From the NCBI GenBank assembly GCA_902765655.1, contig CACXAK010000117.1, positions 1 through 7,210 on the forward strand: a stretch of DNA of 7,210 nt, given 5' to 3'. Position 1 is the first letter of the stretch. Each line of letters begins with the position of its first letter. Positions 1 through 6,577 of the stretch are shown here, piece after piece. This DNA is from an uncultured bacterium. Its GTDB lineage: Bacteria; Cyanobacteriota; Vampirovibrionia; Gastranaerophilales; Gastranaerophilaceae. Below the pieces are notes generated by a model, which searched no databases, was not told the origin of the DNA, and saw only the letters and a list, made by a program, of their open reading frames with translations. A program made the translations under genes and the position numbers.

Positions 1-1
1 T

Positions 2-520
2 TTTAAAGTGTTAGTAACCCGCGAACCCGGGGCAAAAGGGTTAGGTGAAAGGTTGAGAGATATTTTGCTTAATTACGATGGCGAGGTATCTAATCGGTGC
101 GAATCATTTTTGTTTTTGGCTGACAGGGCTCAGCATATTGATACAATTGTAAAGCCTGCCATTGAAAACGGATACATAGTTTTGTGTGATAGGCACACAG
201 ATAGTACTGTTGCATATCAGGGATATGGCAGAGGTCTTGATATTGAACGCATAAATTATTTGAACAATCTTGCAACAGATGGGTTAAAACCGGATTTAAC
301 ATTTGTGTTTGATGTTGATGTAGACACTTCAATGAGCCGTGTCGGTTCTGAAAAAGATCGTATGGAAAGAGCCGGAATAGAATTTTTTAATAATGTAAGG
401 CAAGGTTATCTTGAAATAGCAAAAAAAGAACCTGACAGGGTAAAGGTGATTGATTCGACTTTACCGATTGAGGATGTTTTTGAACATGTCATCTCAATTT
501 TTAAAACTTTTCTAAAATAA
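2..520 (+). CDS. tmk: Thymidylate kinase, 5'-truncated by the window edge
   Basis: Thymidylate kinase phosphorylates dTMP to dTDP with ATP in the cytoplasm, an essential step in dTTP supply. The visible part keeps family landmarks in order: TREPG followed by GERLRDILLN (dTMP-binding region), then FLFLADRAQH, then the DRHTDSTVAYQGYGRGLD block (family DR[YFH]...YQG.GR), then FVFDVDVDTSMSR, and the LID-like stretch with DRMERAG and EFFNNVRQGYL. The reading frame is already open at the left edge (F-K before the GTG at 8), and TREPG normally lies some 35-40 residues into the protein. The GTG at 8 is therefore almost certainly internal, and the P-loop lies outside the window. About 172 residues are present of a usual 205-215. 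TREPGG(T) reads TREPGAKG here, a small departure. The 3' end overlaps the convergent gene by 20 bp. Assignment is secure from the motifs. Confidence 0.95.
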   Translation, partial: FKVLVTREPGAKGLGERLRDILLNYDGEVSNRCESFLFLADRAQHIDTIVKPAIENGYIVLCDRHTDSTVAYQGYGRGLDIERINYLNNLATDGLKPDLTFVFDVDVDTSMSRVGSEKDRMERAGIEFFNNVRQGYLEIAKKEPDRVKVIDSTLPIEDVFEHVISIFKTFLK

Positions 521-1718
521 ATTCAGGTTCAATAATTTGGGGTTCATATTTTTGAATTTCATACAAATTTATTTTTGATTCTACAAAATCAGCATTTGCA
601 CCTGTTTTATCGTGCAGTTGTTTTTTTGCAAATCCTCTTTCTGCCAATAATCTGGGAATATCCTTAGAATACTTGTCTTTATTGTCTTTTGCGTATGGAA
701 TAATATAATTATATATTTCAATTGCTTTATTATAATCTTTCATCAGGTATAACATATATGCCTTATCACTCAATATGTAAAATTGGTTAGCTTTGTCATT
801 TTTGTCGATCGAGGCCAGCAAGTCATTGTAATCCGCTTCTACAAAGTCGGTTATTTCGTTTGCAATACTAAACATTGATTTAATCCATAACAGTTTGCTT
901 TGCTGAGAAATTGTTGTTTTGTATTTAGTTGCGTACTCATTAAATACATCAATAGCATTTTGTGAACCGTTTGATTTTTTTACCAGATATAGTAGATTGG
1001 CGAATTTTGTATAGTCCTTTCTTTTAAAAGTAATTGTATTCATTTTAAATACTTTTAAATAGTTATTTGTGGCACTGCCAAAATCTCCTGATATATAATC
1101 TTCGCAGGCCCGGATTTCATATATTAGCGGAATAGGCGGATAAATCTTTAAATATAAATTTGATAAAATCTCCGCTGTATTATAATTGGGTTTCTCTTTG
1201 TTTACGTTATATTTAATCAATCCCAATAAGCAAAATGCAAAACTAACAAAAATTGTCATGAGAATAAAGAATAAAACAATTTTTGAAGCAAAATGCTTCT
1301 TGTATTCGGCGTTCTTTTCAGGTTTTAAAGGCGGAGTAAAATCCGTAATTTGGTATTCCCCATAATTTCTTATCAGTAATTTTTTATATGTTTCCGCAGC
1401 ATAAAAGCGGCCTGCAAAAAATAACAATATCCATATTGTTTCCAATAAAAAAAGTCCGCTGAAAGAAAACATAAAATGCAAAAATATCAGGTACAAAATT
1501 ATTGTAAAGGAAATATTATAAAGACGTAACTTTTTCCCAAATTCAATTCTTTTTTCAAGTATGTGTCCTGCTTCTTTTACGGGAATTGTTTTTTTATAAA
1601 TGTTTCCGTTATTTTTGAAAAGACAAAAATTTCTGAATACCGAATTCCCATCCTTGTCAATATAGTACAGTAAAGGATTTACAAAATTGTTAAAATAAAA
1701 ATTAATCTTATTTTTCAT
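501..1718 (-). CDS. Membrane protein with C-terminal TPR-like helical repeats, function unknown
   Basis: This 405-residue protein matches no family I can name. It has three likely membrane segments: about residues 68-87, 87-106 (the first two close together, like a hairpin) and 146-169. Between them is a basic, proline-containing loop (about 107-145). The C-terminal half (about 180-390) is soluble and rich in Tyr, Lys and Asn. It looks like TPR-type helical repeats, clearest at about 314-345 (an AYMLYLMKDYNKAIEIYNYI-type helix pair), with weaker units near 202-225 and 354-385. This suggests a membrane-anchored scaffold for protein contacts. No enzyme motif or N-terminal signal peptide is seen. 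The ATG at 1718 lies 3 bp after the stop of the upstream gene, and its AGGGAAA ribosome site lies inside that gene's last codons, so the two are very probably cotranscribed. Its last 20 bp overlap the 3' end of tmk on the other strand. Confidence 0.75.
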   Translation of the reverse strand: MKNKINFYFNNFVNPLLYYIDKDGNSVFRNFCLFKNNGNIYKKTIPVKEAGHILEKRIEFGKKLRLYNISFTIILYLIFLHFMFSFSGLFLLETIWILLFFAGRFYAAETYKKLLIRNYGEYQITDFTPPLKPEKNAEYKKHFASKIVLFFILMTIFVSFAFCLLGLIKYNVNKEKPNYNTAEILSNLYLKIYPPIPLIYEIRACEDYISGDFGSATNNYLKVFKMNTITFKRKDYTKFANLLYLVKKSNGSQNAIDVFNEYATKYKTTISQQSKLLWIKSMFSIANEITDFVEADYNDLLASIDKNDKANQFYILSDKAYMLYLMKDYNKAIEIYNYIIPYAKDNKDKYSKDIPRLLAERGFAKKQLHDKTGANADFVESKINLYEIQKYEPQIIEPEFILEKF

Positions 1719-1721
1719 AAA

Positions 1722-2387
1722 TTATTTCCCTGTTGTGGCCATATCCTGTTCCAATTTATAAATATCAGTAGAAATTTTAATATTTTGATTAATATCTATA
1801 ACATTGAGACCTTTAAATTCGTATAAAGTGCGAATTTTTTCAGGATGGATTTCGTTTTCTTTTGCCAAAATTGCACCTAAAATTGCTTCCATGTGTGACA
1901 TTGGCATCATATTTGATGGTAATTCATCAAATCCCCATTCATTCCTTAATGCTTGCTGTAAAAACTTGCAATCCTGTGGCGAACGGTCTTTATAGCACGA
2001 ATTTAAGTGCATACTCTGTCTTGTCATGTAAATATCAAATCTTGAAACTGTTATCCCGCGTTGTGTAAGTTCTCTGAAATAGTCAGAACCCCTTGAACTG
2101 TGGCGTTGAGTCCAGTTATCGCGATTGGGAATATTTTTATTTGTTGCAACAGGCAAATAAGGTTTTGCCAAAATTCTCCATTTCCCCTCAAGCATCGTTC
2201 TGTCATAAGGGACAGATGCACATATTTTTGAATTTTTCAGAGATGTAAAATGCTCAAAAAAATAAATTACATCGTTCATCTTGTATAATTTGTCCAATGT
2301 GATAAGATTGTTATCTTCATCCATCACTGCAACTCCCGAATCCATCCCGGAGCTTGATGCAAGTGATAAGCCGATATAGTAATTCAT
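1722..2387 (-). CDS. RNase H-fold-like protein (DUF429-like), function unknown
   Basis: This 221-residue soluble protein looks like the DUF429/RuvC-like group of the RNase H fold. It opens with a strand and turn (YIGLSLASSSGMDSGVAVMD, 4-23) like the family's first two beta strands. A central SVPYD (58-62) follows, then a conserved-looking SSRGSDYFRELTQRG (97-111), and it has a helix MSHMEAILGAILA (163-175) resembling the family's late acidic helix (D/E-A-L-x-A-L-x-A). The first strand normally carries a catalytic Asp (G-x-D), but here the position reads Ser8, so nuclease activity is doubtful. Glu167 in the late helix is present. The start at 2387 is supported by AGAGGG 7 bases upstream. It lies 33 bp after the broken map gene and 3 bp before the membrane-repeat gene. 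The fold assignment rests on pattern only, and the role is unknown. Confidence 0.6.
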   Translation of the reverse strand: MNYYIGLSLASSSGMDSGVAVMDEDNNLITLDKLYKMNDVIYFFEHFTSLKNSKICASVPYDRTMLEGKWRILAKPYLPVATNKNIPNRDNWTQRHSSRGSDYFRELTQRGITVSRFDIYMTRQSMHLNSCYKDRSPQDCKFLQQALRNEWGFDELPSNMMPMSHMEAILGAILAKENEIHPEKIRTLYEFKGLNVIDINQNIKISTDIYKLEQDMATTGK

Positions 2388-2420
2388 TATTTCTTCCCTC
2401 TCATCCCAAATTCTAAGGTG

Positions 2421-3066
2421 TTATAATTTAGTCGTAATAATCGGACCGTCGTCGGTTGCGATTACGGTATGTTCAAAGTGTGCTGACGGTTTGCCATCAA
2501 CTGTAGAAACAAGCCATTCGTCTGCCCCGACAAATACATCATCTCCGCCCAAATTCAACATCGGTTCTATTGCAATAGCATAGCCCGCTTTTATAAGTGT
2601 TTTATCGCCAACACTGTAGTTATACAAAAACGGATCTTCATGCATAACATGTCCTACACCGTGACCGCCATATTGTCTTACGATTCCGTATCCTTCACGA
2701 TTAGCTACTGCTTCAATTGCTTTTGAAATATCATCTAATGTGTTGCCGGGTTTCATTTGTTCAATACCCGCAAATAATGATTCTTTTGTTGTTTCCATCA
2801 ATTTATGAACTTCAGGAGTTACTTTCCCCACTTCATACGACCAGGCACTATCGCCAACCATTCCTCCATAAGTTGCTCCGACATCAATTGCAATTATGTC
2901 GCCTTCTTTTACTATAACTTTTTCAGAAGGTATTCCGTGGACAACCTGGCTCTTTTGTTGAAATCCCGGGTTCTAAAACTTCTTTCATTTTTTCATGCAC
3001 AAGAGCAACAATATGCCCTGCGTGAATCATTTTTTTTATTTCATCTCTTGATTTTTTATTTATCAT
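2421..3066 (-). pseudogene. map: Methionine aminopeptidase (type I), disrupted by an internal deletion with frameshift
   Basis: MetAP removes the initiator Met from new proteins using a two-metal site. The N-terminal part starts at ATG 3066 with a good AGAGGA site 6 bases upstream, and reads 39 family-like residues ending GISTKE at 2950. That frame then continues as PGCPRNTF and stops at 2923. The matching frame resumes at 2948 with QVVHGIPSEK and stays open to the TAA at 2421. In intact proteins about 34-35 residues separate STxE from VVxHGIP; here they are gone and one extra base (2949) is left, so the deletion is near 101 nt. By comparison with E. coli MetAP, the His79 equivalent (in VVHGIP), both metal Asp (IDVG, VGDSAW), His (GGHGVGH) and both Glu (AIEPM, FEHTV) remain. 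The lost part holds much of the Met side-chain pocket (E. coli Cys59, Tyr62, Tyr65, Cys70). It is either a recent pseudogene or an assembly deletion. Confidence 0.9.
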
Positions 3067-3085
3067 ATCCCTGTCCTCTGTTATA

Positions 3086-3115
3086 AATATAACACAAATT
3101 AACATTCGTTTGCAA
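3086..3115 (-). promoter_or_regulatory. Candidate promoter for the map operon
   Basis: Read on the minus strand, TTGCAA (3115-3110, 4 of 6 to TTGACA) is followed after 18 bp by TATATT (3091-3086). A TGT immediately before it makes an extended -10 (TGnTATATT). Initiation would fall some 7 bases further on, giving a short leader before the AGAGGA site and the ATG at 3066. It overlaps the divergent promoter of the activator gene. This is pattern evidence only. Confidence 0.5.
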
Positions 3116-3127
3116 TTAATGTAATAT
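3099..3127 (+). promoter_or_regulatory. Candidate promoter for the activator-yraN pair
   Basis: TTAACA (3099-3104, 5 of 6 to TTGACA) is followed after exactly 17 bp by TAATAT (3122-3127, 4 of 6 to TATAAT). Initiation would lie near 3134, leaving a leader of only about 11 bases before the ATG at 3145. Such a short leader fits the absence of a clear Shine-Dalgarno site there. The -35 to -10 interval contains the -35 of the divergent map promoter. Confidence 0.5.
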
Positions 3128-3144
3128 TGTGAAAAAATCTCTTT

Positions 3145-3819
3145 ATGGCATTATATTTAGACGCAGGAACAACTTATTCAAAAATTATTTCAACAGATGA
3201 AAAGGTTGAAAATTTATCTCCTGTCAAAATTCGTGAAAATATGAATTATTATTTACTTGAGTCAAGGCAATTAAAACAATTTAATCTTAAAATCAAATCT
3301 GCCTGCGGTCATATGACCGGTTCTGATATTCACGAGAATGAAATAATTGCACTTGCAAAAGGTGCCAGAAAGTATGTGGATGATAATGCAACAATTTTAG
3401 ATTTAGGCAGTCGTGATGCAAAATGGATTACATTCAAAGACGGCAAATTCCATGATATGGATTGGAATACATCATGCGCAAGTTCGACAGGTGCAACGGT
3501 TGAAATGCTTTTAAAATTTTATGATTTGGAAGTTAGTGATTTAGAATTTAATCCTGAAAAATTTAATATAACTTGTGGAATATTCGGGTTAGAAAAGATT
3601 ATGGACTCAATTTCAAAAGGCGAAAAATCTTCTGATGCGGTGTCAAAATTTGTTCATGGTCTTGCTTATAATGCGTGGAATTTTGCTAAAAAGCCTCAAA
3701 AATTGTATCTCTCAGGCGGTTTTTGTGAAAATAAATGTCTTGTTGATTCCATTAAAAATTACTGTGATGTAGTGCTTTTAGGTCGTTTTATTCTTTGTGA
3801 GGGGCTTATTGATGAATAA
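3145..3819 (+). CDS. BadF/BadG/HgdC-type ASKHA ATPase (2-hydroxyacyl-CoA dehydratase activator-like), short form
   Basis: Activators of this family are homodimeric ATPases that use a [4Fe-4S] cluster, held between two subunits, to inject an electron into a 2-hydroxyacyl-CoA dehydratase or related enzyme. Visible ASKHA elements in order are LDAGTTYSK (5-13, phosphate 1), HENEIIALAKGAR (63-75, family E-I-x-x-H-A-x-G-A), ILDLGSRDAK (84-93, family IDIGGQDSK), CASSTGATVE (111-120, family CAAGTGRFLE), CGIFGLEKI (144-152, family CTVFAESEV) and LYLSGGFCENK (187-197, adenosine site). Both cysteines aligned with the cluster ligands of HgdC (Cys111 and Cys144) are present. At 224 residues it is shorter than HgdC (about 260), with short early loops. 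An in-frame stop lies at 3130-3132, so ATG 3145 is the first possible ATG; its ribosome site is weak. No dehydratase subunits are nearby, so the partner is unknown. It overlaps yraN by 8 bp. Confidence 0.85.
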   Translation: MALYLDAGTTYSKIISTDEKVENLSPVKIRENMNYYLLESRQLKQFNLKIKSACGHMTGSDIHENEIIALAKGARKYVDDNATILDLGSRDAKWITFKDGKFHDMDWNTSCASSTGATVEMLLKFYDLEVSDLEFNPEKFNITCGIFGLEKIMDSISKGEKSSDAVSKFVHGLAYNAWNFAKKPQKLYLSGGFCENKCLVDSIKNYCDVVLLGRFILCEGLIDE

Positions 3820-4153
3820 TCGTGAATTTGGCTCAAAAGGTGAAGATTTGGCTTGTGAGTATCTTAAAAAAAACGGATATGAAATTTTGGAGCGTAACAA
3901 ACATTTTTCCAATCTATGTGAAATTGATATTATTGCAAAATTTAAAGATAAGTATGTTTTTGTTGAGGTTAAGACAAGACAAACTGATAACTTCGGCTCT
4001 CCTTTCGAGGCAATTACTAAAACAAAATATAACAATATAAAAACGGGTGTTCTTTCATATTTAAAAGAAAATAATATAAAAAATTACCAGATTGATGCAA
4101 TCGCAATAACTATGAACCCTGAATTAAAAATTGAACATATAAAGAATGTGTAG
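3812..4153 (+). CDS. yraN: YraN family (UPF0102) endonuclease-like protein
   Basis: This small 113-residue protein has the usual length of the YraN/UPF0102 family, which has a restriction-endonuclease-like (PD-(D/E)xK) fold and no firmly established role. Motifs are FGSKGEDLACEYLKKNGYEI (6-25; the family G-x-x-GE-x-x-A start with Glu11), CEIDIIA (36-42) and VFVEVKTR (49-56). Glu11, Asp39, Glu52 and Lys54 form the predicted active site. The normal GEID is CEID here (Cys36 for Gly). I chose ATG 3812 over the in-frame GTG at 3797 because GAGGGG at 3798-3803 lies 8 bases before it and the family begins close to this point. The start overlaps the activator's last codons by 8 bp, which suggests translational coupling. 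A strong hairpin terminator follows the stop by about 13 bp. Confidence 0.9.
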   Translation: MNNREFGSKGEDLACEYLKKNGYEILERNKHFSNLCEIDIIAKFKDKYVFVEVKTRQTDNFGSPFEAITKTKYNNIKTGVLSYLKENNIKNYQIDAIAITMNPELKIEHIKNV

Positions 4154-4166
4154 TTTTTTATATGTA

Positions 4167-4197
4167 AAAAGCCCTTTCTTTTTTAGAAAGGGCTTTT
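4167..4197. terminator. Bidirectional intrinsic terminator between yraN and the phosphohexomutase gene
   Basis: AAAAGCCCTTTCT (4167-4179) pairs perfectly over 13 bp with AGAAAGGGCTTTT (4185-4197) around a TTTTT loop. The GC-rich core (GCCCTTTC) is flanked by A's on one side and T's on the other, so it has the form of a Rho-independent terminator on both strands. It lies 13 bp after the yraN stop and 3 bp before the stop codon of the convergent gene, so it probably serves both. Confidence 0.93.
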
Positions 4198-4200
4198 ATT

Positions 4201-6468
4201 TTAAAAATTGTATTCAGGGATTTCAAACGGTTCGTTATTTGCATCTTTATCAACAAATGCCAGATAATATTCCATTGCAATATCTTTGCAATTATTATAA
4301 AGTTCTGCCGGAATAAGTTGTTTATGCAATGAAGTTCTTTCGCCCGAATAATTCCCCAAAATTGTTGCGTATTTTTGAATATTGTCTTTATTTCGCCCGC
4401 CACCGTATGCTTTGGTTTTGGCATCTGTTCCTGAAGGTCTGATTTCAATATACTTGTCGCTAAATTCGAAATATGTTCCGTCACCTACGAATTTTACTGA
4501 TTTTAAATTATCAAAATTTAAACCATCTGAATTGAATTTGTCATTAAGTATATTTTTTATGTCGTCAAGAGAAAGTGTTCCTTCCCTTAGTGCAATTGCC
4601 ATTGACAGGTAGAATACATCATTCAGTGTTCGTTTTTCTTCTCCTGCAATTTTATCAGCTTTAAGTTTATTGATATCCGGCTCTGATTCGTTATAATAAG
4701 CAATATCGACCCTTGTATCAAATCTTCCTATTATATTATTTTCTTCAAAAACATCATATAGATATTGAGACAATGTTTTATTTTTAAGTTTTGCAATAAG
4801 AGCAGATGCTACAATTATTGCTTCAGTTGCACTTTTTTCTCTCATAGCAACTGCTTGTCTTCCATGCTCTGATTTTATAAGTTCTTCTGTACCCATAATC
4901 ATGCCGCCTGATTCTTCACCTCCAAACACCAGACGCGGATTTATACCAAGATTTATAGGGCTTCCAAGTACATCGTCAATAACAACTTCTTTATCAGGTT
5001 GTTTTTTTAGTTTTAATTCAACTTTTTTCATAATATTGGCAATTTCTTTAAAGCCGACAGGTACATTGATAACTTTTACTCCGTTATTTTTACCCCATTC
5101 GTCCCAACTCAAAGCTGAAGCGGTTGTTTTAATCATGAATCTCGGGTGATTATTCCATAAACCTTTTGCTTTTAATTGTTTTGCCCAAAAATCCATAATC
5201 ATTAAAAATGCCTGATTTGCGGTAAATACTGTCAAAATTCTGTTTTGCCCCAATTCAACATAGTCAATGCCGTTTTTCTTTAACTTGTCTATGTTATCTG
5301 CGCTCTCAATTTGTGTTACTGTTAATCTGTCATGATCAGGATCTGTAATCAAAACGGCCGTACCGACAGGATATTCTTTTAGCTTTTGTCCGTATCCCAT
5401 TGTTTCGATTACAGGGAAAAAGTTCTCTCCGTTCGTTTTTTTAGCAACAACAGTTGCATCGACTGAGTAATCATAAAATGCTTTTTCGCCTTTTGGAGTG
5501 TGGTCGTATTTTCCGATCCCGTGGAAAAACGGCGTTTCATCTGTATTAAACCAACCAAATTTATCTAGTATCCCAAGTTTATTTAAAACTCTTGATAATG
5601 TCCGATATGCGCTTCCTCCTACACATTCTACTAATATTTTTGAGTCATAATTTTTAATTAAATCCAGGTTAATGTCTTGTGCAACTCCGGATTTTAGATA
5701 TTCTACATATAAATTTACCCCGTCTTCAATGCTTGCCATTGCTTTTTCATTAATAAGCGGATTGTCATGCGCGGATATTTTTATTTCATAAGAACCGTTT
5801 TTATTTGTAATATCAAATATTTCCTGAATCTTATCAACAAATTCCATTGATTCTTCAGGTAAATATTGACTGCCTTGCGAATTTAAATCTTTAGTCGCAT
5901 TTTTTACTGAAATCCCATGACTTGATGTAATATATTCTCCGCCAAGCAGGTCTAACTTGAATGCCAAAAATGATGCAAGCCAAATTGGAATAGTTTTTCT
6001 ACCTTCGGGTACAAGTGTTTCAATTCCTTGCGCTGCTTGTATTCTTGCAATTGCATCTAAAAACAGCTGAGAATTATATCTGACTTCACAACCTGCGACT
6101 TTGACAATTCTTTTATTAGGATATTTTTCTTTTGCAACAAGTGCCTTTGCCAGTGTTGCAAGGACTATCCCAACCAAATTTATAGGAAATCTTGTATCCT
6201 GAGGATTAAGAATATTCTGAGGCCCCCTGATGCCTGCAGTTGAAACTTTTGCTTCTTTTGCATATCCGGCAAACCATTCTTCAAGGTTTAAACCCTCAGG
6301 ATTTACAGTCTTGTTATAGGGTTTAAGATGTTCCCTTCTTAGTGTGAATGTGAATTCCCCTTTGTTTGAAAAATCCATTAAATTAAGATTTTTTATGTAA
6401 TCCGGTGTTTTTTCGTAAATGCTTTTGAATAACTCGTTTTCTAACGGATTGTCTGATTTAATTAACAT
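4201..6468 (-). CDS. Alpha-D-phosphohexomutase (phosphoglucomutase/phosphomannomutase type), long form
   Basis: Enzymes of this superfamily interconvert hexose 1- and 6-phosphates through a phosphoserine. All four domain signatures are visible (numbering from ATG 6468): TAGIRG (77-82), the active-site loop TSSHGI (181-186, normally TASHNP, with Ser183 as probable phosphoserine and His184), the Mg loop TDPDHDR (375-381, family DxDxDR), the sugar loop GGEESGG (516-522), and the phosphate loop RPSGTDAK (677-684). At 755 residues it is far longer than the usual 450-580. Extra length lies between the sugar loop and the C-terminal loop and in a tail of about 70 residues after it. AGGAGG 5 bases before ATG 6468 decides the start over an upstream in-frame ATG at 6507. 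Substrate (glucose, mannose or glucosamine phosphate) cannot be settled by eye, though GEESGG is glucomutase-like. It stands alone, divergent from plsC. Confidence 0.88.
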   Translation of the reverse strand: MLIKSDNPLENELFKSIYEKTPDYIKNLNLMDFSNKGEFTFTLRREHLKPYNKTVNPEGLNLEEWFAGYAKEAKVSTAGIRGPQNILNPQDTRFPINLVGIVLATLAKALVAKEKYPNKRIVKVAGCEVRYNSQLFLDAIARIQAAQGIETLVPEGRKTIPIWLASFLAFKLDLLGGEYITSSHGISVKNATKDLNSQGSQYLPEESMEFVDKIQEIFDITNKNGSYEIKISAHDNPLINEKAMASIEDGVNLYVEYLKSGVAQDINLDLIKNYDSKILVECVGGSAYRTLSRVLNKLGILDKFGWFNTDETPFFHGIGKYDHTPKGEKAFYDYSVDATVVAKKTNGENFFPVIETMGYGQKLKEYPVGTAVLITDPDHDRLTVTQIESADNIDKLKKNGIDYVELGQNRILTVFTANQAFLMIMDFWAKQLKAKGLWNNHPRFMIKTTASALSWDEWGKNNGVKVINVPVGFKEIANIMKKVELKLKKQPDKEVVIDDVLGSPINLGINPRLVFGGEESGGMIMGTEELIKSEHGRQAVAMREKSATEAIIVASALIAKLKNKTLSQYLYDVFEENNIIGRFDTRVDIAYYNESEPDINKLKADKIAGEEKRTLNDVFYLSMAIALREGTLSLDDIKNILNDKFNSDGLNFDNLKSVKFVGDGTYFEFSDKYIEIRPSGTDAKTKAYGGGRNKDNIQKYATILGNYSGERTSLHKQLIPAELYNNCKDIAMEYYLAFVDKDANNEPFEIPEYNF

Positions 6469-6498
6469 ATAAACCTCCTGTACAAATGATTTAATTTG

Positions 6499-6527
6499 AT
6501 AATACACGAAAATATAAAAAAGTGGAA
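6499..6527 (-). promoter_or_regulatory. Candidate promoter for the phosphohexomutase gene
   Basis: On the minus strand TATTAT (6504-6499) lies about 30 bases before ATG 6468, a fitting distance for a short leader containing the AGGAGG site. The hexamer 17 bp upstream is TTCCAC (6527-6522), only a weak match to TTGACA, so the -10 is the main evidence. The interval overlaps the -35 region of the divergent plsC promoter. Confidence 0.4.
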
Positions 6528-6551
6528 TATAAGTTTATTTTTATGTATAAT
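6523..6551 (+). promoter_or_regulatory. Candidate promoter for plsC
   Basis: A perfect TATAAT at 6546-6551 lies 26 bases before the plsC ATG. The hexamer 17 bp upstream, TGGAAT (6523-6528), matches TTGACA in only 3 of 6 positions. The surrounding DNA is very AT-rich, which raises the chance of a random -10 match. Confidence 0.4.
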
Positions 6552-6577
6552 TACGTTATTGATTAGGAGAGGTGCTT

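Noticed and set aside
439..465. Inverted repeat GGTAAAG...CTTTACC with a 13-base loop inside tmk, considered as a terminator for the leftward operon.
   Set aside because: The stem is only 7 bp with a long loop, and the nearest T-run on the minus strand is about 15 bases beyond it. It also lies in conserved coding sequence.
2421..2861. An independent short MetAP-like protein starting at ATG 2861.
   Set aside because: The family match continues upstream in the same frame to 2948 (QVVHGIP and both metal Asp region), and no ribosome site precedes 2861. It is the 3' part of the disrupted map gene.
2923..2960. Programmed ribosomal frameshift explaining the two map frames.
   Set aside because: About 34 conserved residues are missing at the junction, so a shift alone would not restore a normal protein, and no slippery heptamer is seen at the join.
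2923..3105. A separate small 60-residue minus-strand protein beginning at 3105.
   Set aside because: Its first 39 residues from ATG 3066 are the MetAP N-terminus and its last 8 are out-of-frame read-through past the deletion point. The extra N-terminal residues overlap the promoter region.
4158..4484. Minus-strand open frame of 108 codons overlapping the end of the phosphohexomutase.
   Set aside because: It lies in another frame of the conserved mutase C-terminus (RPSGTDAK region) and spans the terminator; it is a shadow.
6468..6507. Upstream start at 6507 adding 13 residues to the phosphohexomutase.
   Set aside because: AGGAGG lies 5 bases before ATG 6468, and the longer start would place the start codon upstream of the likely -10 element.
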